Of a stretch of 64,000 nucleotides of DNA, positions 27,724 to 36,298 are shown in pieces. The position numbers were made by a program, and so were the translations under genes. Every line of letters starts with the position of its first letter. Within the stretch, counting starts at the first letter, position 1. The notes beneath the pieces were generated by a model. It had not been told where the DNA came from, made no database searches, and saw only the letters and a program-made list of their open reading frames with translations. Source of the DNA: Flavobacterium circumlabens (GTDB lineage: Bacteria; Bacteroidota; Bacteroidia; Flavobacteriales; Flavobacteriaceae). The stretch is taken from the NCBI RefSeq assembly GCF_004345565.1, contig NZ_SLWA01000009.1:1-64000 (forward strand). Reading direction: 5' to 3'.

Positions 27724-27762
27724 AAAACCCCTTCCATCTGCTTTTAAGATGGAAGGGGTTTT
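27724..27762. terminator. Strong bidirectional terminator
   Basis: AAAACCCCTTCCATCT, loop GCTTTTA, AGATGGAAGGGGTTTT: a perfect 16-bp stem between the converging YceI and 27767 genes. Confidence 0.88.
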
Positions 27763-27766
27763 ATTT

Positions 27767-27967
27767 TTATTTTTTTTCTTCATTGTCCAGCTGATCATCG
27801 AAATCAGGTGCTTCCCCTTTAAATTTATGTGTGTCCACATCATAATTTTCATCGTTGGTCAGCACTTCATCATGATCTTTATACTGATGTTTTCTCATGT
27901 CATTTCTGTCATTTCGATTCTCAGTGTTGTTCTTAGTAGTATCCGGATTTTGATTATTTGTTTTCAT
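27767..27967 (-). CDS. Small disordered acidic protein, 66 residues
   Basis: A 66-residue protein almost without hydrophobic residues (MKTNNQNPDTTKNNTENRND; DHDEVLTNDENYDVDTHKFK; ending DDQLDNEEKK). It is predicted by eye to be fully disordered. No family recognised, although hydrophilic stress-protein-like sequences of this kind are common in Flavobacteria. The upstream element at 28021-28050 lies 54 bases from its start. Confidence 0.6.
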   Translation of the reverse strand: MKTNNQNPDTTKNNTENRNDRNDMRKHQYKDHDEVLTNDENYDVDTHKFKGEAPDFDDQLDNEEKK

Positions 27968-28020
27968 AATAGTACATTTTAAAGTTGTACTAAAATTACT
28001 TAAATGCCAGGACAGCAGGG

Positions 28021-28050
28021 TTATATAATCCTTTATTAAAGTTATAAAAT
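28021..28050 (-). promoter_or_regulatory. Related upstream element, copy 3
   Basis: TTATATAAT, 11 bases, then GTTATAAAAT: the same two blocks and the same gap as the elements at 20548 and 26485, with a different centre. Confidence 0.4.
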
Positions 28051-28105
28051 ACCACTGTCAGGAAGCTTACGTAAACCCGAACCTCATGTAGAATTGCTGT
28101 TCCGT

Positions 28106-28609
28106 TTAAGCAGAAAGGCAAACTACTTTTTCAAAACGGCCATGATGGCTAATAGAAACAGCCTGTCCATTTGGAGATAGGGGAGAGAATAAAAACGGAA
28201 TACCATATTCGTCTTTCTCAATGTTCTTTTTTTCAATTTCCGTTACAGTGCTCCACTGATGGGGAGTAGTAACAGCTATGGTATGAAGGCAATCTGGAGT
28301 AAAAATCGTTTGGGTAAAATACAGATTTCCGCAGCAGCTCACTTTTCCGGAAATGCAGTCACTACTTTCCGAATCTAAACTGCAGACCAGCTTTAGAGGC
28401 ATATACGCCCTTATTCTGGTCTGTCGGTTATAAATTTTATAGGCGGCCTCTTTCATGCTCCAAAATACCCACACCATCCTTTCCGGATTTAGCTGCTGAG
28501 CGATAAGTGACTGTTCTTCAGCGGTAAAAAGTTTCTCTAAAAAACCTTTACGCTGCCAGTTGCTTTCCTGGCGGGTTTGTATGAGATCGATCACATCATT
28601 ACCGATCAT
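28106..28609 (-). CDS. 4'-phosphopantetheinyl transferase
   Basis: A 167-residue holo-ACP synthase. Motifs of the family are present: GNDVIDL at residues 3-9 and FWSMKEAAYKIY at about 49-60 (Trp50, Lys53, Glu54, Lys58). It attaches the phosphopantetheine arm to carrier proteins; its start overlaps the stop of the ACP gene by 4 bases, so that ACP is the obvious substrate. It could also serve the NRPS 24 kb away. It is the last gene of a seven-gene - strand operon. Confidence 0.85.
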   Translation of the reverse strand: MIGNDVIDLIQTRQESNWQRKGFLEKLFTAEEQSLIAQQLNPERMVWVFWSMKEAAYKIYNRQTRIRAYMPLKLVCSLDSESSDCISGKVSCCGNLYFTQTIFTPDCLHTIAVTTPHQWSTVTEIEKKNIEKDEYGIPFLFSPLSPNGQAVSISHHGRFEKVVCLSA

Positions 28610-28860
28610 TTTGCGGCCAGTTTGGTTTCAATAATTGCTACGGCGGTTTTTACATCCAGCATGCGTTCCATATCGACATTGTCAATAACCACATCAAAAG
28701 TTTCTTCGATATCCAGCACAATATCGACCAGATTGGCAGAGTTGATATTCAGATCGTTGATAAAATCAGTCTCTTCCGTAAGGTTGTCAAAAGCTTCCGT
28801 ATTGGTCGTGTAGGGCTTGATGATCGCTTTTAGTTTCAGTATAAGTTCTTGTTTGTTCAT
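28606..28860 (-). CDS. Acyl carrier protein
   Basis: An 84-residue ACP. The phosphopantetheine Ser is Ser41 (DLNINSANLVDIV); the usual DSL is NSA here. The four-helix pattern is clear (MNKQELILKLKAIIKPY; LVDIVLDIEETFDVVI; VKTAVAIIETKLAAK). I used the ATG at 28860; an upstream ATG at 28899 would overlap the ketosynthase gene and add 13 residues. The dedicated ACP between ketosynthase and phosphopantetheinyl transferase suggests that the cluster builds its own acyl starter. Confidence 0.87.
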   Translation of the reverse strand: MNKQELILKLKAIIKPYTTNTEAFDNLTEETDFINDLNINSANLVDIVLDIEETFDVVIDNVDMERMLDVKTAVAIIETKLAAK

Positions 28861-28864
28861 AGTA

Positions 28865-30139
28865 TTATTTTTGAAATTTTTTAAAGAGGAGGCAGGCATT
28901 TACATCGCCAAAACCAAAACTCGCTTTGGCAATGATAGCAGCGCTTTTTTCTAAGGTTTGCAATGGAATTTTCGAGGCATCAATAAGAGAAGTAATTTCA
29001 GGATGAAGATCGGCACAATTGGTATTGCCAAAGATAAAACCTTCATGAAGCTGCAGCACCGTGGCAACGCTTTCAATACTTCCTGCGGCGCTCAGGCAAT
29101 GCCCCGTCAGGCTTTTTAAGGAATTGATGTACGGAAAATCAGTACCCTTTCGTCCCAGGGCTTTTGTCCAGTTCTCGATTTCCAGACTGTCTTTTGTGGT
29201 GGCGGTAAGATGGCCGTTGATGGCATCCACCTCATTCGCCGAGATTCCGGCATTGTGCAGAGCGTTCGTAATACATTTTTGTACGGCCGTACTGTTGGGT
29301 GCTGTCATACTGCCGCTGCCGCGCTGTCCGCCGGAGTTGACATGACCGCCCAGTATTTCGGCATAAATGGTAGCACCGCGTTCCAAAGCACTGTCCAGTT
29401 CCTCCACAACTAAGGCTCCGGCACCGCTGCCCGGGACAAAACCTGCCGCTGAGGCACTCATAGGACGCGAACCGTCTTCAGGGTTATCATTGTATTTGGA
29501 ACTGCAGACGCGCAAAGCATCAAATCCGGCCCAGATATAAGGTCCGCTGTCTCCGGTACTGCCCGCCAGCACCCGTTTTGCCTGTCCGGATTGGATGCGG
29601 TCGTACGCCAGTATAATCGCTTCCGTGCCGGTAGAACAGGCAGAAGAATTGGTCGTAACCTGATTCCCCAATCCGAGTTTACCGCCCAGATAAGCGCTTA
29701 CGCCACTGTTCATGGTTTGGGCGACAACCGTACTGCCCAGCCTGCGTGTCTGCAAATCGTCTATTTTATAAATGCTTTCGCGAAATTTGTCAATTCCCGA
29801 GGTACCGGATCCAAAAATAGTTCCGCTGTCCCAATCGGGTTCTTCGTTTTTTTCTATCGGTAATCCGGCATTTTTCCAGGCTTCCATACCCGCAATAACC
29901 CCGTATAAAATACCGGTGCTGTTAAAACCGCGGAGTTCCAGTTCTGTAAAATACTGCGCTTTAAGTTCCTCCGAAATCTGGGGCTGTCCGGCAATCTGGC
30001 AGGAAAACTGCAGCTCCTGTAATTGCGCATCATGACGTATACCTGAAATTCCGTTTTTTAACGCATGGGTAAACGCCGCAATGCCAACTCCGTTGGGAGC
30101 GACGACTCCAAGACCTGTTATCACAACGCGCTTTTTCAT
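28865..30139 (-). CDS. Beta-ketoacyl-ACP synthase (FabF-like)
   Basis: A 424-residue condensing enzyme with the Cys-His-His triad: Cys168 (NSSACSTGTEA), His310 (NGHLTATTKDSLE) and His347 (SLTGHCLSAAGS). This is the KAS I/II type that decarboxylates malonyl-ACP, not a chain-length-factor homologue lacking Cys. It overlaps the dehydratase gene by 4 bases and sits 4 bases before the ACP gene. It probably elongates an acyl chain on the cluster ACP, feeding the type III PKS. No ketoreductase gene is in the cluster, so that step would use the housekeeping enzyme. Confidence 0.88.
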   Translation of the reverse strand: MKKRVVITGLGVVAPNGVGIAAFTHALKNGISGIRHDAQLQELQFSCQIAGQPQISEELKAQYFTELELRGFNSTGILYGVIAGMEAWKNAGLPIEKNEEPDWDSGTIFGSGTSGIDKFRESIYKIDDLQTRRLGSTVVAQTMNSGVSAYLGGKLGLGNQVTTNSSACSTGTEAIILAYDRIQSGQAKRVLAGSTGDSGPYIWAGFDALRVCSSKYNDNPEDGSRPMSASAAGFVPGSGAGALVVEELDSALERGATIYAEILGGHVNSGGQRGSGSMTAPNSTAVQKCITNALHNAGISANEVDAINGHLTATTKDSLEIENWTKALGRKGTDFPYINSLKSLTGHCLSAAGSIESVATVLQLHEGFIFGNTNCADLHPEITSLIDASKIPLQTLEKSAAIIAKASFGFGDVNACLLFKKFQK

Positions 30140-30573
30140 AGTTTTGTAGTAATCATGCCGGCAATGGTGCCTTTGCAGACTTCTTGTCCGGCTTCGTTTT
30201 TCATAATCGCTTCACACTTCAGTTTCCCAAACCGGAAAAATAGTTTCTTTGAACTCACCGTTACTTTTTCATTGGGATATACGGGTTTTAAAAATTGCAT
30301 ATCCGCCGAGGTAAAAGCGACTACGGTATCTTTTTTCAATTCATTTCCCAGTAAATAAATACCCAGGCAAACCATCCCGATCTGTGCCATCGTTTCCGTT
30401 AGGATCACCCCCGGGGTGACCGGATTATCCTTAAAATGCCCTTTATAAAAAGCAAGATCTTCCTGAAAAGTATAGGTTCCGCTAATGCCGTTTTCATCGA
30501 CGTGAAGCAGTTCATCCACAAACAAAAAAGGTGGGGTGTAGGGCAGCTGCGCTATAATATTTTGTAGTTCCAT
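30136..30573 (-). CDS. 3-hydroxyacyl-ACP dehydratase (FabZ-like hotdog)
   Basis: A 145-residue hotdog-fold protein. His46 and Glu60 in GHFKDNPVTPGVILTETMAQ match the catalytic pair of FabZ/FabA. It would remove water from 3-hydroxyacyl-ACP. Position between the type III PKS and ketosynthase genes supports a role in making an unsaturated or reduced acyl starter. Length is normal for FabZ. Confidence 0.85.
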   Translation of the reverse strand: MELQNIIAQLPYTPPFLFVDELLHVDENGISGTYTFQEDLAFYKGHFKDNPVTPGVILTETMAQIGMVCLGIYLLGNELKKDTVVAFTSADMQFLKPVYPNEKVTVSSKKLFFRFGKLKCEAIMKNEAGQEVCKGTIAGMITTKL

Positions 30574-30594
30574 GGTTCTTTTTTTAAACAGTAC

Positions 30595-31647
30595 TTACCA
30601 TTGTAATAAAACACGTTGTGCCGAAAATCCCGGACCAAAACTGAGCATCAGTCCTTTTTCTCCGGCTTTTGGCTGATCCTCCATAATACTTTCGAGAACA
30701 TACAGCACCGTTGCGCTCGACATATTGCCGTATTGTTTCAGTACTTCTTTGGTAGCATCAATATTTTTTCCTAATCCCGAGAACAAAGCCTCCACCGTGG
30801 TCACAATTTTTTTTCCGCCCGGATGAAAGATCATATGGTCGAGATCCTTGATTTCTAAATTGTTTTTCTGTAAAAACGGATGGATAATGTCGCTGAAGTG
30901 GGACGCAATCGTATCCGGAACTTCAATATCCAGTACCATCTGCAGTCCGTTGTTCGTCACTTTAAAACCCATCATATGTTCAGCATCATAAAAATGATAC
31001 ATCTCCTCATCGATAATCTCAGGACCAGCATCCTCTTTATAAGAGGATAACAGGCAACAGGCAGCGCCATCGCCAAAAATAGCCGCACTAACAATATTGG
31101 GCATCGAAAAATCATCGAGCTGAAAAGTGGCCGTTGGCGATTCTACCGCTATAACGGCAGCACGTTTTCCGGGATTGGCCTTCAGGAAGTTTTTGGCATA
31201 GATAATACCCGATATTCCTGCGGCACAGCCCATTTCGGTAACGGGCAGGCGCACAATGTCCTGCCTCAGTTTCATTTTGTTGATCAGGTACGCATCCAGC
31301 GAAGGAATCATAATTCCGGTGCAGCTCACCGTAATAATATAATCCAGTGTTTCGGGCTCCCAGTTGGCGTTGCGAAGTGCTTTTTCGAGCACCTGTTCGC
31401 CCAAAATAATCACTTCACGGCTGTAAATATCGTTTTTATCTTCAAAGGAAGTAGCTGTAAAGACCTCGACGGGGTCCATGACAGAATAGCGTTTGTCTAC
31501 GGCCGCCGCTTCAAATATCTTTTTTACTTTTTTGATAAAACGCTCGTCCTGTCCGGCGAGCCATTCATCCAGAAAAGGAAGAATCTCTGCTGTGGTACGG
31601 GAATACTGGGGTAGCTGCTTGGCAACTGTTGTTATTTTTACACTCAT
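30595..31647 (-). CDS. Type III polyketide synthase
   Basis: A 350-residue chalcone-synthase-like enzyme with the triad Cys141 (TEMGCAAGISG), His275 (MIFHPGGKK) and Asn308 (KQYGNMSSATVLYVL). These homodimers condense an acyl starter with malonyl-CoA to give alkylresorcinols, alkylpyrones or related rings. It overlaps the methyltransferase gene by 4 bases. Partners resemble SrsA-SrsB-SrsC of Streptomyces griseus (type III PKS, methyltransferase, flavoprotein), which make phenolic-lipid quinones; the added ketosynthase, dehydratase and ACP suggest a starter delivered on a carrier, as in the Azotobacter Ars system. Product is inferred. Confidence 0.9.
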   Translation of the reverse strand: MSVKITTVAKQLPQYSRTTAEILPFLDEWLAGQDERFIKKVKKIFEAAAVDKRYSVMDPVEVFTATSFEDKNDIYSREVIILGEQVLEKALRNANWEPETLDYIITVSCTGIMIPSLDAYLINKMKLRQDIVRLPVTEMGCAAGISGIIYAKNFLKANPGKRAAVIAVESPTATFQLDDFSMPNIVSAAIFGDGAACCLLSSYKEDAGPEIIDEEMYHFYDAEHMMGFKVTNNGLQMVLDIEVPDTIASHFSDIIHPFLQKNNLEIKDLDHMIFHPGGKKIVTTVEALFSGLGKNIDATKEVLKQYGNMSSATVLYVLESIMEDQPKAGEKGLMLSFGPGFSAQRVLLQW

Positions 31648-32357
31648 CTTTTAGCGATTATCAATTGGTAGCGGAAAGCCCATTTCCAGTTTATGGTATA
31701 GTTTTTTAAATTCAGTTTTTTAGAAAATTCTTCCAGTTCGTTTTTTTTAAAACCTCTTAATATGGAGACCTGGCCATCTTCCCGCGACATTTTATTCAGC
31801 CGGAAAACAAAGCCAATCAATTCAAAAAGGCGATATGCCAGTGCACTGCGATGCAAATCATTTATTACAGTGCCAATTGTCGCATTGGTATTAAAGATAC
31901 GCATTATAGACAGGATCTGCTCATTTGTAAAATGGTGCAGGGTCAGCGTACACAGCACAATATCGTATTGCAGCGATTTGAATTCCTCACTAAAAATATC
32001 TATACATATATATTCAATATTCGAAAACCGGCTCGATAATGATTCGGCATAATTGATCGTAAATGCATTGGCATCAATGCCTATCAGTTTAAAATTAAGA
32101 TCATGGGCAGCGCCGTAATCCGCCAGCATTCGCAGCATATCACCGTTACCGCAGCCTATATCGGCTATGACGATGGGTTCAGTACCAATAGGTTGGTTCA
32201 ACAATTGTCTGGTAGCTTGCAGCGTCAGTTGATTACCGCCTAACAACCGGTTGATACGGGCAATCTGATCAAGCGCAGATCGTAATTCCTCGCCCGTAAG
32301 CGAAAAATCATCCATGATCTCGGTTTCCTGTGTTCTGTATTGGGTGTTTATCGTCAT
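31644..32357 (-). CDS. Class I SAM-dependent methyltransferase
   Basis: A 237-residue protein with the SAM-binding motif I (IADIGCGNGDML, about 64-75), motif II region (FKLIGIDANAFTINYAESLS) and post-motif segment (YDIVLCTLTLHHFTNEQ). It most likely methylates the ring product of the adjacent type III PKS, as SrsB does. It lies directly between the flavoprotein gene (start of one next to stop of the other) and the PKS gene. Whether O- or C-methylation occurs cannot be told. Confidence 0.85.
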   Translation of the reverse strand: MTINTQYRTQETEIMDDFSLTGEELRSALDQIARINRLLGGNQLTLQATRQLLNQPIGTEPIVIADIGCGNGDMLRMLADYGAAHDLNFKLIGIDANAFTINYAESLSSRFSNIEYICIDIFSEEFKSLQYDIVLCTLTLHHFTNEQILSIMRIFNTNATIGTVINDLHRSALAYRLFELIGFVFRLNKMSREDGQVSILRGFKKNELEEFSKKLNLKNYTINWKWAFRYQLIIAKR

Positions 32358-33482
32358 TTAATCGATTACTATGGGTTTACCGTGTGTTTGTTTAATAATA
32401 AGCGGCAACAGGCCGGGTAAGGAGGCAACGATCGAAATAAGAATAGCGGCCAGTTTTTTCCGGCTTAATATTTTGGCGAGCAGGCGTCCCATCAGCATCC
32501 GTCTGCCAAAATGCGTTTTCCATCTTTGGGTATAAGTCTTTTCTAAAAGGTCACGTGAAATCCTTCCGTTTTGAAAATCCAGTACCAGTTCGGCTGCTAT
32601 TTTAGCACTGTGTAAAGCAATGGCCATCCCGTTGCCGCATAACGGATGGATCAGACCGGCTGTATCGCCGATCATGAGAACATGCTGTTCTACCGGTTGT
32701 TTGGGGTCAAATGATATCTGACTGATGGTGATGGGTTTTTCAAAAAGAAGCGTGCTGTTTTCAAAAACTGTTTTAAGGTTTTTGTTTTGATACAGGACCT
32801 GATTTTGGTACTCTTCTATATTTTTATATCGTTTGAAAGTCGCATAATCGGCCAGATAACAAATATTGATCCGGTTGTGCTCTACTTTGGAAACGCCGCA
32901 ATAACCGCCGTTAAAGTTGTGCAAAGCCACCAGATCATCAGGGAAATCACCCGAATAATGGGCTTTAACAGCCAGCCACGACGACTTTTTATGAATAAAA
33001 TCCCGTGCTAAAACCTGATCGATATTCGAGCGTTTGCCATAAGCGCCCAATACAATTTTGGAGGTTAACGTCTGATGGGAGGTGCTGACACTGAATACGT
33101 CCTGATCGAAAGCAATACCGGTAACCGTTTCCTGCAGGATCTGGCAGCCATTGGCTATCGCTTTTTCAAAGAGAAAATGATCCAGGGCATAGCGGCTCAC
33201 ACCAAAACCGCCCAACGGAAGCCGGGCTTTTGCACTTCTGCCGTTTGTTGTCGTGAACTCAAATTGGGAAATAGCGGTAGGATGCAATTCAGAAACGGCT
33301 GCACCAAGCCATATTAAATACGGTAGAATTTCATTAGAAATATATTCGCCGCAAACCTTATGTCGGGGATAGCCGGATTTTTCAACCAGTGTTACCTGCA
33401 TTCCCTGTCCGGACAAATGAATCGCACTTGCCAGACCTGCCAGTCCGCCGCCAATGATCAGTACATCCGTGTTTGTTTTCAT
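32358..33482 (-). CDS. FAD-dependent oxidoreductase (hydroxylase/reductase type)
   Basis: A 374-residue flavoprotein. The dinucleotide-binding motif is IIGGGLAGLASAIHLS near residue 9-24, followed by KVCGEYIS, and the second FAD motif is LMIGDTAGLIHPLCGNGMA. This pattern fits the geranylgeranyl-reductase/UbiH-like group, which includes SrsC-like ring hydroxylases. It is the first gene of the - strand operon and could oxidise the methylated resorcinol toward a quinone. The exact reaction is inferred from context. Confidence 0.85.
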   Translation of the reverse strand: MKTNTDVLIIGGGLAGLASAIHLSGQGMQVTLVEKSGYPRHKVCGEYISNEILPYLIWLGAAVSELHPTAISQFEFTTTNGRSAKARLPLGGFGVSRYALDHFLFEKAIANGCQILQETVTGIAFDQDVFSVSTSHQTLTSKIVLGAYGKRSNIDQVLARDFIHKKSSWLAVKAHYSGDFPDDLVALHNFNGGYCGVSKVEHNRINICYLADYATFKRYKNIEEYQNQVLYQNKNLKTVFENSTLLFEKPITISQISFDPKQPVEQHVLMIGDTAGLIHPLCGNGMAIALHSAKIAAELVLDFQNGRISRDLLEKTYTQRWKTHFGRRMLMGRLLAKILSRKKLAAILISIVASLPGLLPLIIKQTHGKPIVID

Positions 33483-33567
33483 ATAAGCAAGTTAGATATA
33501 AATCTAGTAACAGAATACAGATTGTACCTTTTTTTCAAGCCAAAAGGTATAAAAAAAGCGGTATTTT

Positions 33568-33705
33568 TTAGATTTCAGGTGTCGGATCAGTTTCTTGAAT
33601 CCACCAGGCTTCTTTTATAATCTCAGGCAAGTTTAAATTTAGATTTTCATCGGTAAAAAGGCTTATAGTATTCCCCTTAAATGTTATACAATTTGGTACT
33701 GCCAT
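33568..33705 (-). CDS. Candidate small protein, 45 residues
   Basis: A 46-codon frame including stop, starting MAVPNCITFKGNTISLFTDE and ending WWIQETDPTPEI. The sequence is protein-like and the frame closes cleanly, but there is no homologue I know. It lies upstream of the flavoprotein gene on the same strand, in the 370-base gap before the divergent receptor gene. An overlapping frame upstream (ending SFEWQYQIV) is also open but lacks an ATG, so the region may be a remnant of something larger. Confidence 0.35.
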   Translation of the reverse strand: MAVPNCITFKGNTISLFTDENLNLNLPEIIKEAWWIQETDPTPEI

Positions 33706-33787
33706 TCAAAAGAGATTAAACGAATAGGTGTCTCTTCATGCAACTTTAAAACGGTATCTTTTTGTGCGTGATTTTGCCGTTTTTATT

Positions 33788-33816
33788 TTGCAGAAATTAA
33801 CTTTATTTTATATTTG
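33788..33816 (+). promoter_or_regulatory. Promoter of siderophore-type receptor gene
   Basis: TTG at 33788-33790 and TATATTTG at 33809-33816, 18 bases apart, fit the Bacteroidota -33/-7 consensus (TTG, TAnnTTTG). The start codon is 37 bases further on. Confidence 0.65.
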
Positions 33817-33852
33817 TAATGATTCTAAATAAAAATAACGATTATAGTTCAC

Positions 33853-36240
33853 ATGAAAATAAATAGTAATACGCTTATAAATACTGTTTTAGCTAAAATA
33901 GTACTGTCCATTCTACTCCTTCTTTTGGGGTCTTTTACCGCTTTTTCGCAATCCAATACCGGAACAATCTCAGGGAAGGTAAATGTAAAAGACGGAAATT
34001 CTGTACAAGGTTCAAAGGTCAAAATTGATGAGCTGAATAAAACAGCCATCACGGATGCGGACGGTTCTTATGAATTGAAAAATATTCCGTTTGGGACTTA
34101 TATAGTCGAAGTAGTTATGAATGGCTATGATTCATCTCCCGCTTCCGTAGTAATCGATCAAAATAATACGGCTGTCCAATTGGATTTTGAGCTTCTTTAT
34201 ACCTCACAGAAATTAGAGGAAGTCATTGTAAGTTCCGGAGGAAACCGATTTGCCAGAAAAGAAAGCGAAGAAGTTTCTAAGATGAAACTCAAAAACATGG
34301 AAAACCCTCAGGTATACACCATCGTAAGCAAGGAACTGATGAAAGAGCAGGTCATAACCGATTACAACAGTGCGTTTAAAAACGTTCCTGGAGCCGGTAT
34401 TGCCGAAGTTCGGAATCAGGGAAGAACCACCAATATTTCGAGAGGTTTTGCCACGCCGCAACTGGTCAGAAACGGAGTAGGAAGTTTTACGTACAATGCA
34501 ATAGATCCGGCGAATCTGGAGCGCATTGAAGTCATTAAAGGGCCATCGGCTACGTTGTTCGGAAGTACCATTTCTTCTTTCGGAGGTTTGTTTAACAGGG
34601 TAACCAAAAAACCTTTTGATTTCTTTAAGGGCGAGGTTTCCTATTCAGCGGCTGACTGGGATCTAAACCGTTTTACTGCCGATATTAATACACCGCTTAA
34701 CGAAGACAAAACGGCACTTTTCAGAATCAATACCGCTTTGCATAGTGAGAGAAGTTTTCAGGATGCCGGATTTAATAAAAGCTTTTTTATAGCACCAAGT
34801 TTCTCGTATGCCGTAAACGAAAGACTGACTTTATTGATTGATGCAGAATTCAGCACCTCAAAAGGAACTTCGCCAACCCGACTGGCACCTTATACCGGAA
34901 AAGATGCGACAGCCAAAAGTATCACCGAAATGGGAATTCCGTACAAACTTTCTTTCGCCAACAATACCGTAAATTATACCGGACAGCAATACAATATATT
35001 TGCCCAGTTAAAGTATAAAATATCAGACGCATGGACGTCGCAGACTATTGTATCACGTACCCGGTCTTCAGCAGAAGGCTATACGGTCGCTTTAACCGCT
35101 TTGAGCAATACAACCCTGAGACAGGCGGTTACCAAACAGGATAATCCGTATTACGGAACCGATATCCAGCAAAACTTCAACGGTGATTTCAAAATAGGAA
35201 AACTACGTAACCGCGTTGTGGCCGGTTTCGATTTTTACAGCCTTCGTGCCACCCGTAATGATGCGACCGTAAACATGAAACCGCTCGACTATAGAAAACC
35301 GGGGGATGCGTACAATAATTTCACTGCCGTTAAAATAGATCCTTTGTTTTTACCGGAGAATGTTAAATTCAGTAATTATGTCTCCAATAACGAGAGAACG
35401 TACAGTGCGTATGTGTCCGACGTATTGAATGTTACGGATAAATTAATTGTAATGGCGGGAGTAAGGGTAGACCGTTATATCAATAAAGGCGTCTATTACC
35501 CAAGCCGTGACTCTCTGGTAGGAAGTTACAATCAGACAGCATTTTCGCCAAGATTCGGGGCCGTCTATCAGCTTGTAAAAGAAAAGGTATCCGTATTTGC
35601 CAATTACATGAACGGATTCAATAATGTGGGCGGATCGGATTTTAACGGAAATACATTCAAACCCAATCAGGCAAATCAGGTAGAAGGAGGAGTGAAGTTT
35701 GACTTTAATAAAATCAGCGCGACTTTAAGTTATTACGATATCCAGGTCACGAACATCACCCGTGATGATCCGGATAACGCCAACTTTCAGCTTCAGGACG
35801 GTACGCAGCTCAGTAAAGGACTGGAAGCCGAACTGATTGCCAACCCGATACGCGGTTTAAATATCGTGGCAGGCTATACCTATAATGACAGTAAATATAC
35901 CAAAGCCAACGCGACGATCAACGGATTACGCCCCACCACGGCAGGTTCGCCAAGAACCGCCAACCTTTGGGCCAGTTACCGTCTGGCGGAAGGATCGCTT
36001 TCGGGATTGGGAGTCGGTTTTGGAGGAATTTACGGAAGTGAATATTACCAGACCAACACCGCAAACTTTAAGTTTAGTATTCCTTCGTATACTGTTCTTG
36101 ATGCTTCCGTTTTCTACGACAGGCCAAAATACAGATTGGGGTTGAAAGTCGATAACCTGACCAACGAAAAATACTGGTCGTACCGTTTAGCGGCGCAAAA
36201 TCCGACAAGAGTGACGGGTAATATTACCATAAAATTCTAG
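33853..36240 (+). CDS. TonB-dependent siderophore-type receptor
   Basis: A 795-residue outer-membrane receptor. A signal peptide (about 1-33) is followed by a CarboxypepD_reg domain (GTISGKVNVKDGNSVQGSKV, about 36-120), then a plug (VIVSSGGNRFARKESE; TNISRGFATPQLVRNGV; LERIEVIKGPSATLFG) and a 22-strand barrel ending in a Phe (GNITIKF). The plug segment with IKGPSATLFG and ISRGF is typical of ferric-siderophore receptors. A PepSY membrane protein gene follows 58 bases later, as in iron uptake loci. No sigma/FecR pair is adjacent; the receptor lacks an STN domain, so regulation is probably by Fur or another regulator not seen here. Confidence 0.9.
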   Translation: MKINSNTLINTVLAKIVLSILLLLLGSFTAFSQSNTGTISGKVNVKDGNSVQGSKVKIDELNKTAITDADGSYELKNIPFGTYIVEVVMNGYDSSPASVVIDQNNTAVQLDFELLYTSQKLEEVIVSSGGNRFARKESEEVSKMKLKNMENPQVYTIVSKELMKEQVITDYNSAFKNVPGAGIAEVRNQGRTTNISRGFATPQLVRNGVGSFTYNAIDPANLERIEVIKGPSATLFGSTISSFGGLFNRVTKKPFDFFKGEVSYSAADWDLNRFTADINTPLNEDKTALFRINTALHSERSFQDAGFNKSFFIAPSFSYAVNERLTLLIDAEFSTSKGTSPTRLAPYTGKDATAKSITEMGIPYKLSFANNTVNYTGQQYNIFAQLKYKISDAWTSQTIVSRTRSSAEGYTVALTALSNTTLRQAVTKQDNPYYGTDIQQNFNGDFKIGKLRNRVVAGFDFYSLRATRNDATVNMKPLDYRKPGDAYNNFTAVKIDPLFLPENVKFSNYVSNNERTYSAYVSDVLNVTDKLIVMAGVRVDRYINKGVYYPSRDSLVGSYNQTAFSPRFGAVYQLVKEKVSVFANYMNGFNNVGGSDFNGNTFKPNQANQVEGGVKFDFNKISATLSYYDIQVTNITRDDPDNANFQLQDGTQLSKGLEAELIANPIRGLNIVAGYTYNDSKYTKANATINGLRPTTAGSPRTANLWASYRLAEGSLSGLGVGFGGIYGSEYYQTNTANFKFSIPSYTVLDASVFYDRPKYRLGLKVDNLTNEKYWSYRLAAQNPTRVTGNITIKF

Positions 36241-36298
36241 GCAATCGGGTCCATCATTTTAAAAGCAGATTCTCTATATTTGGACTTTACGATACAGT

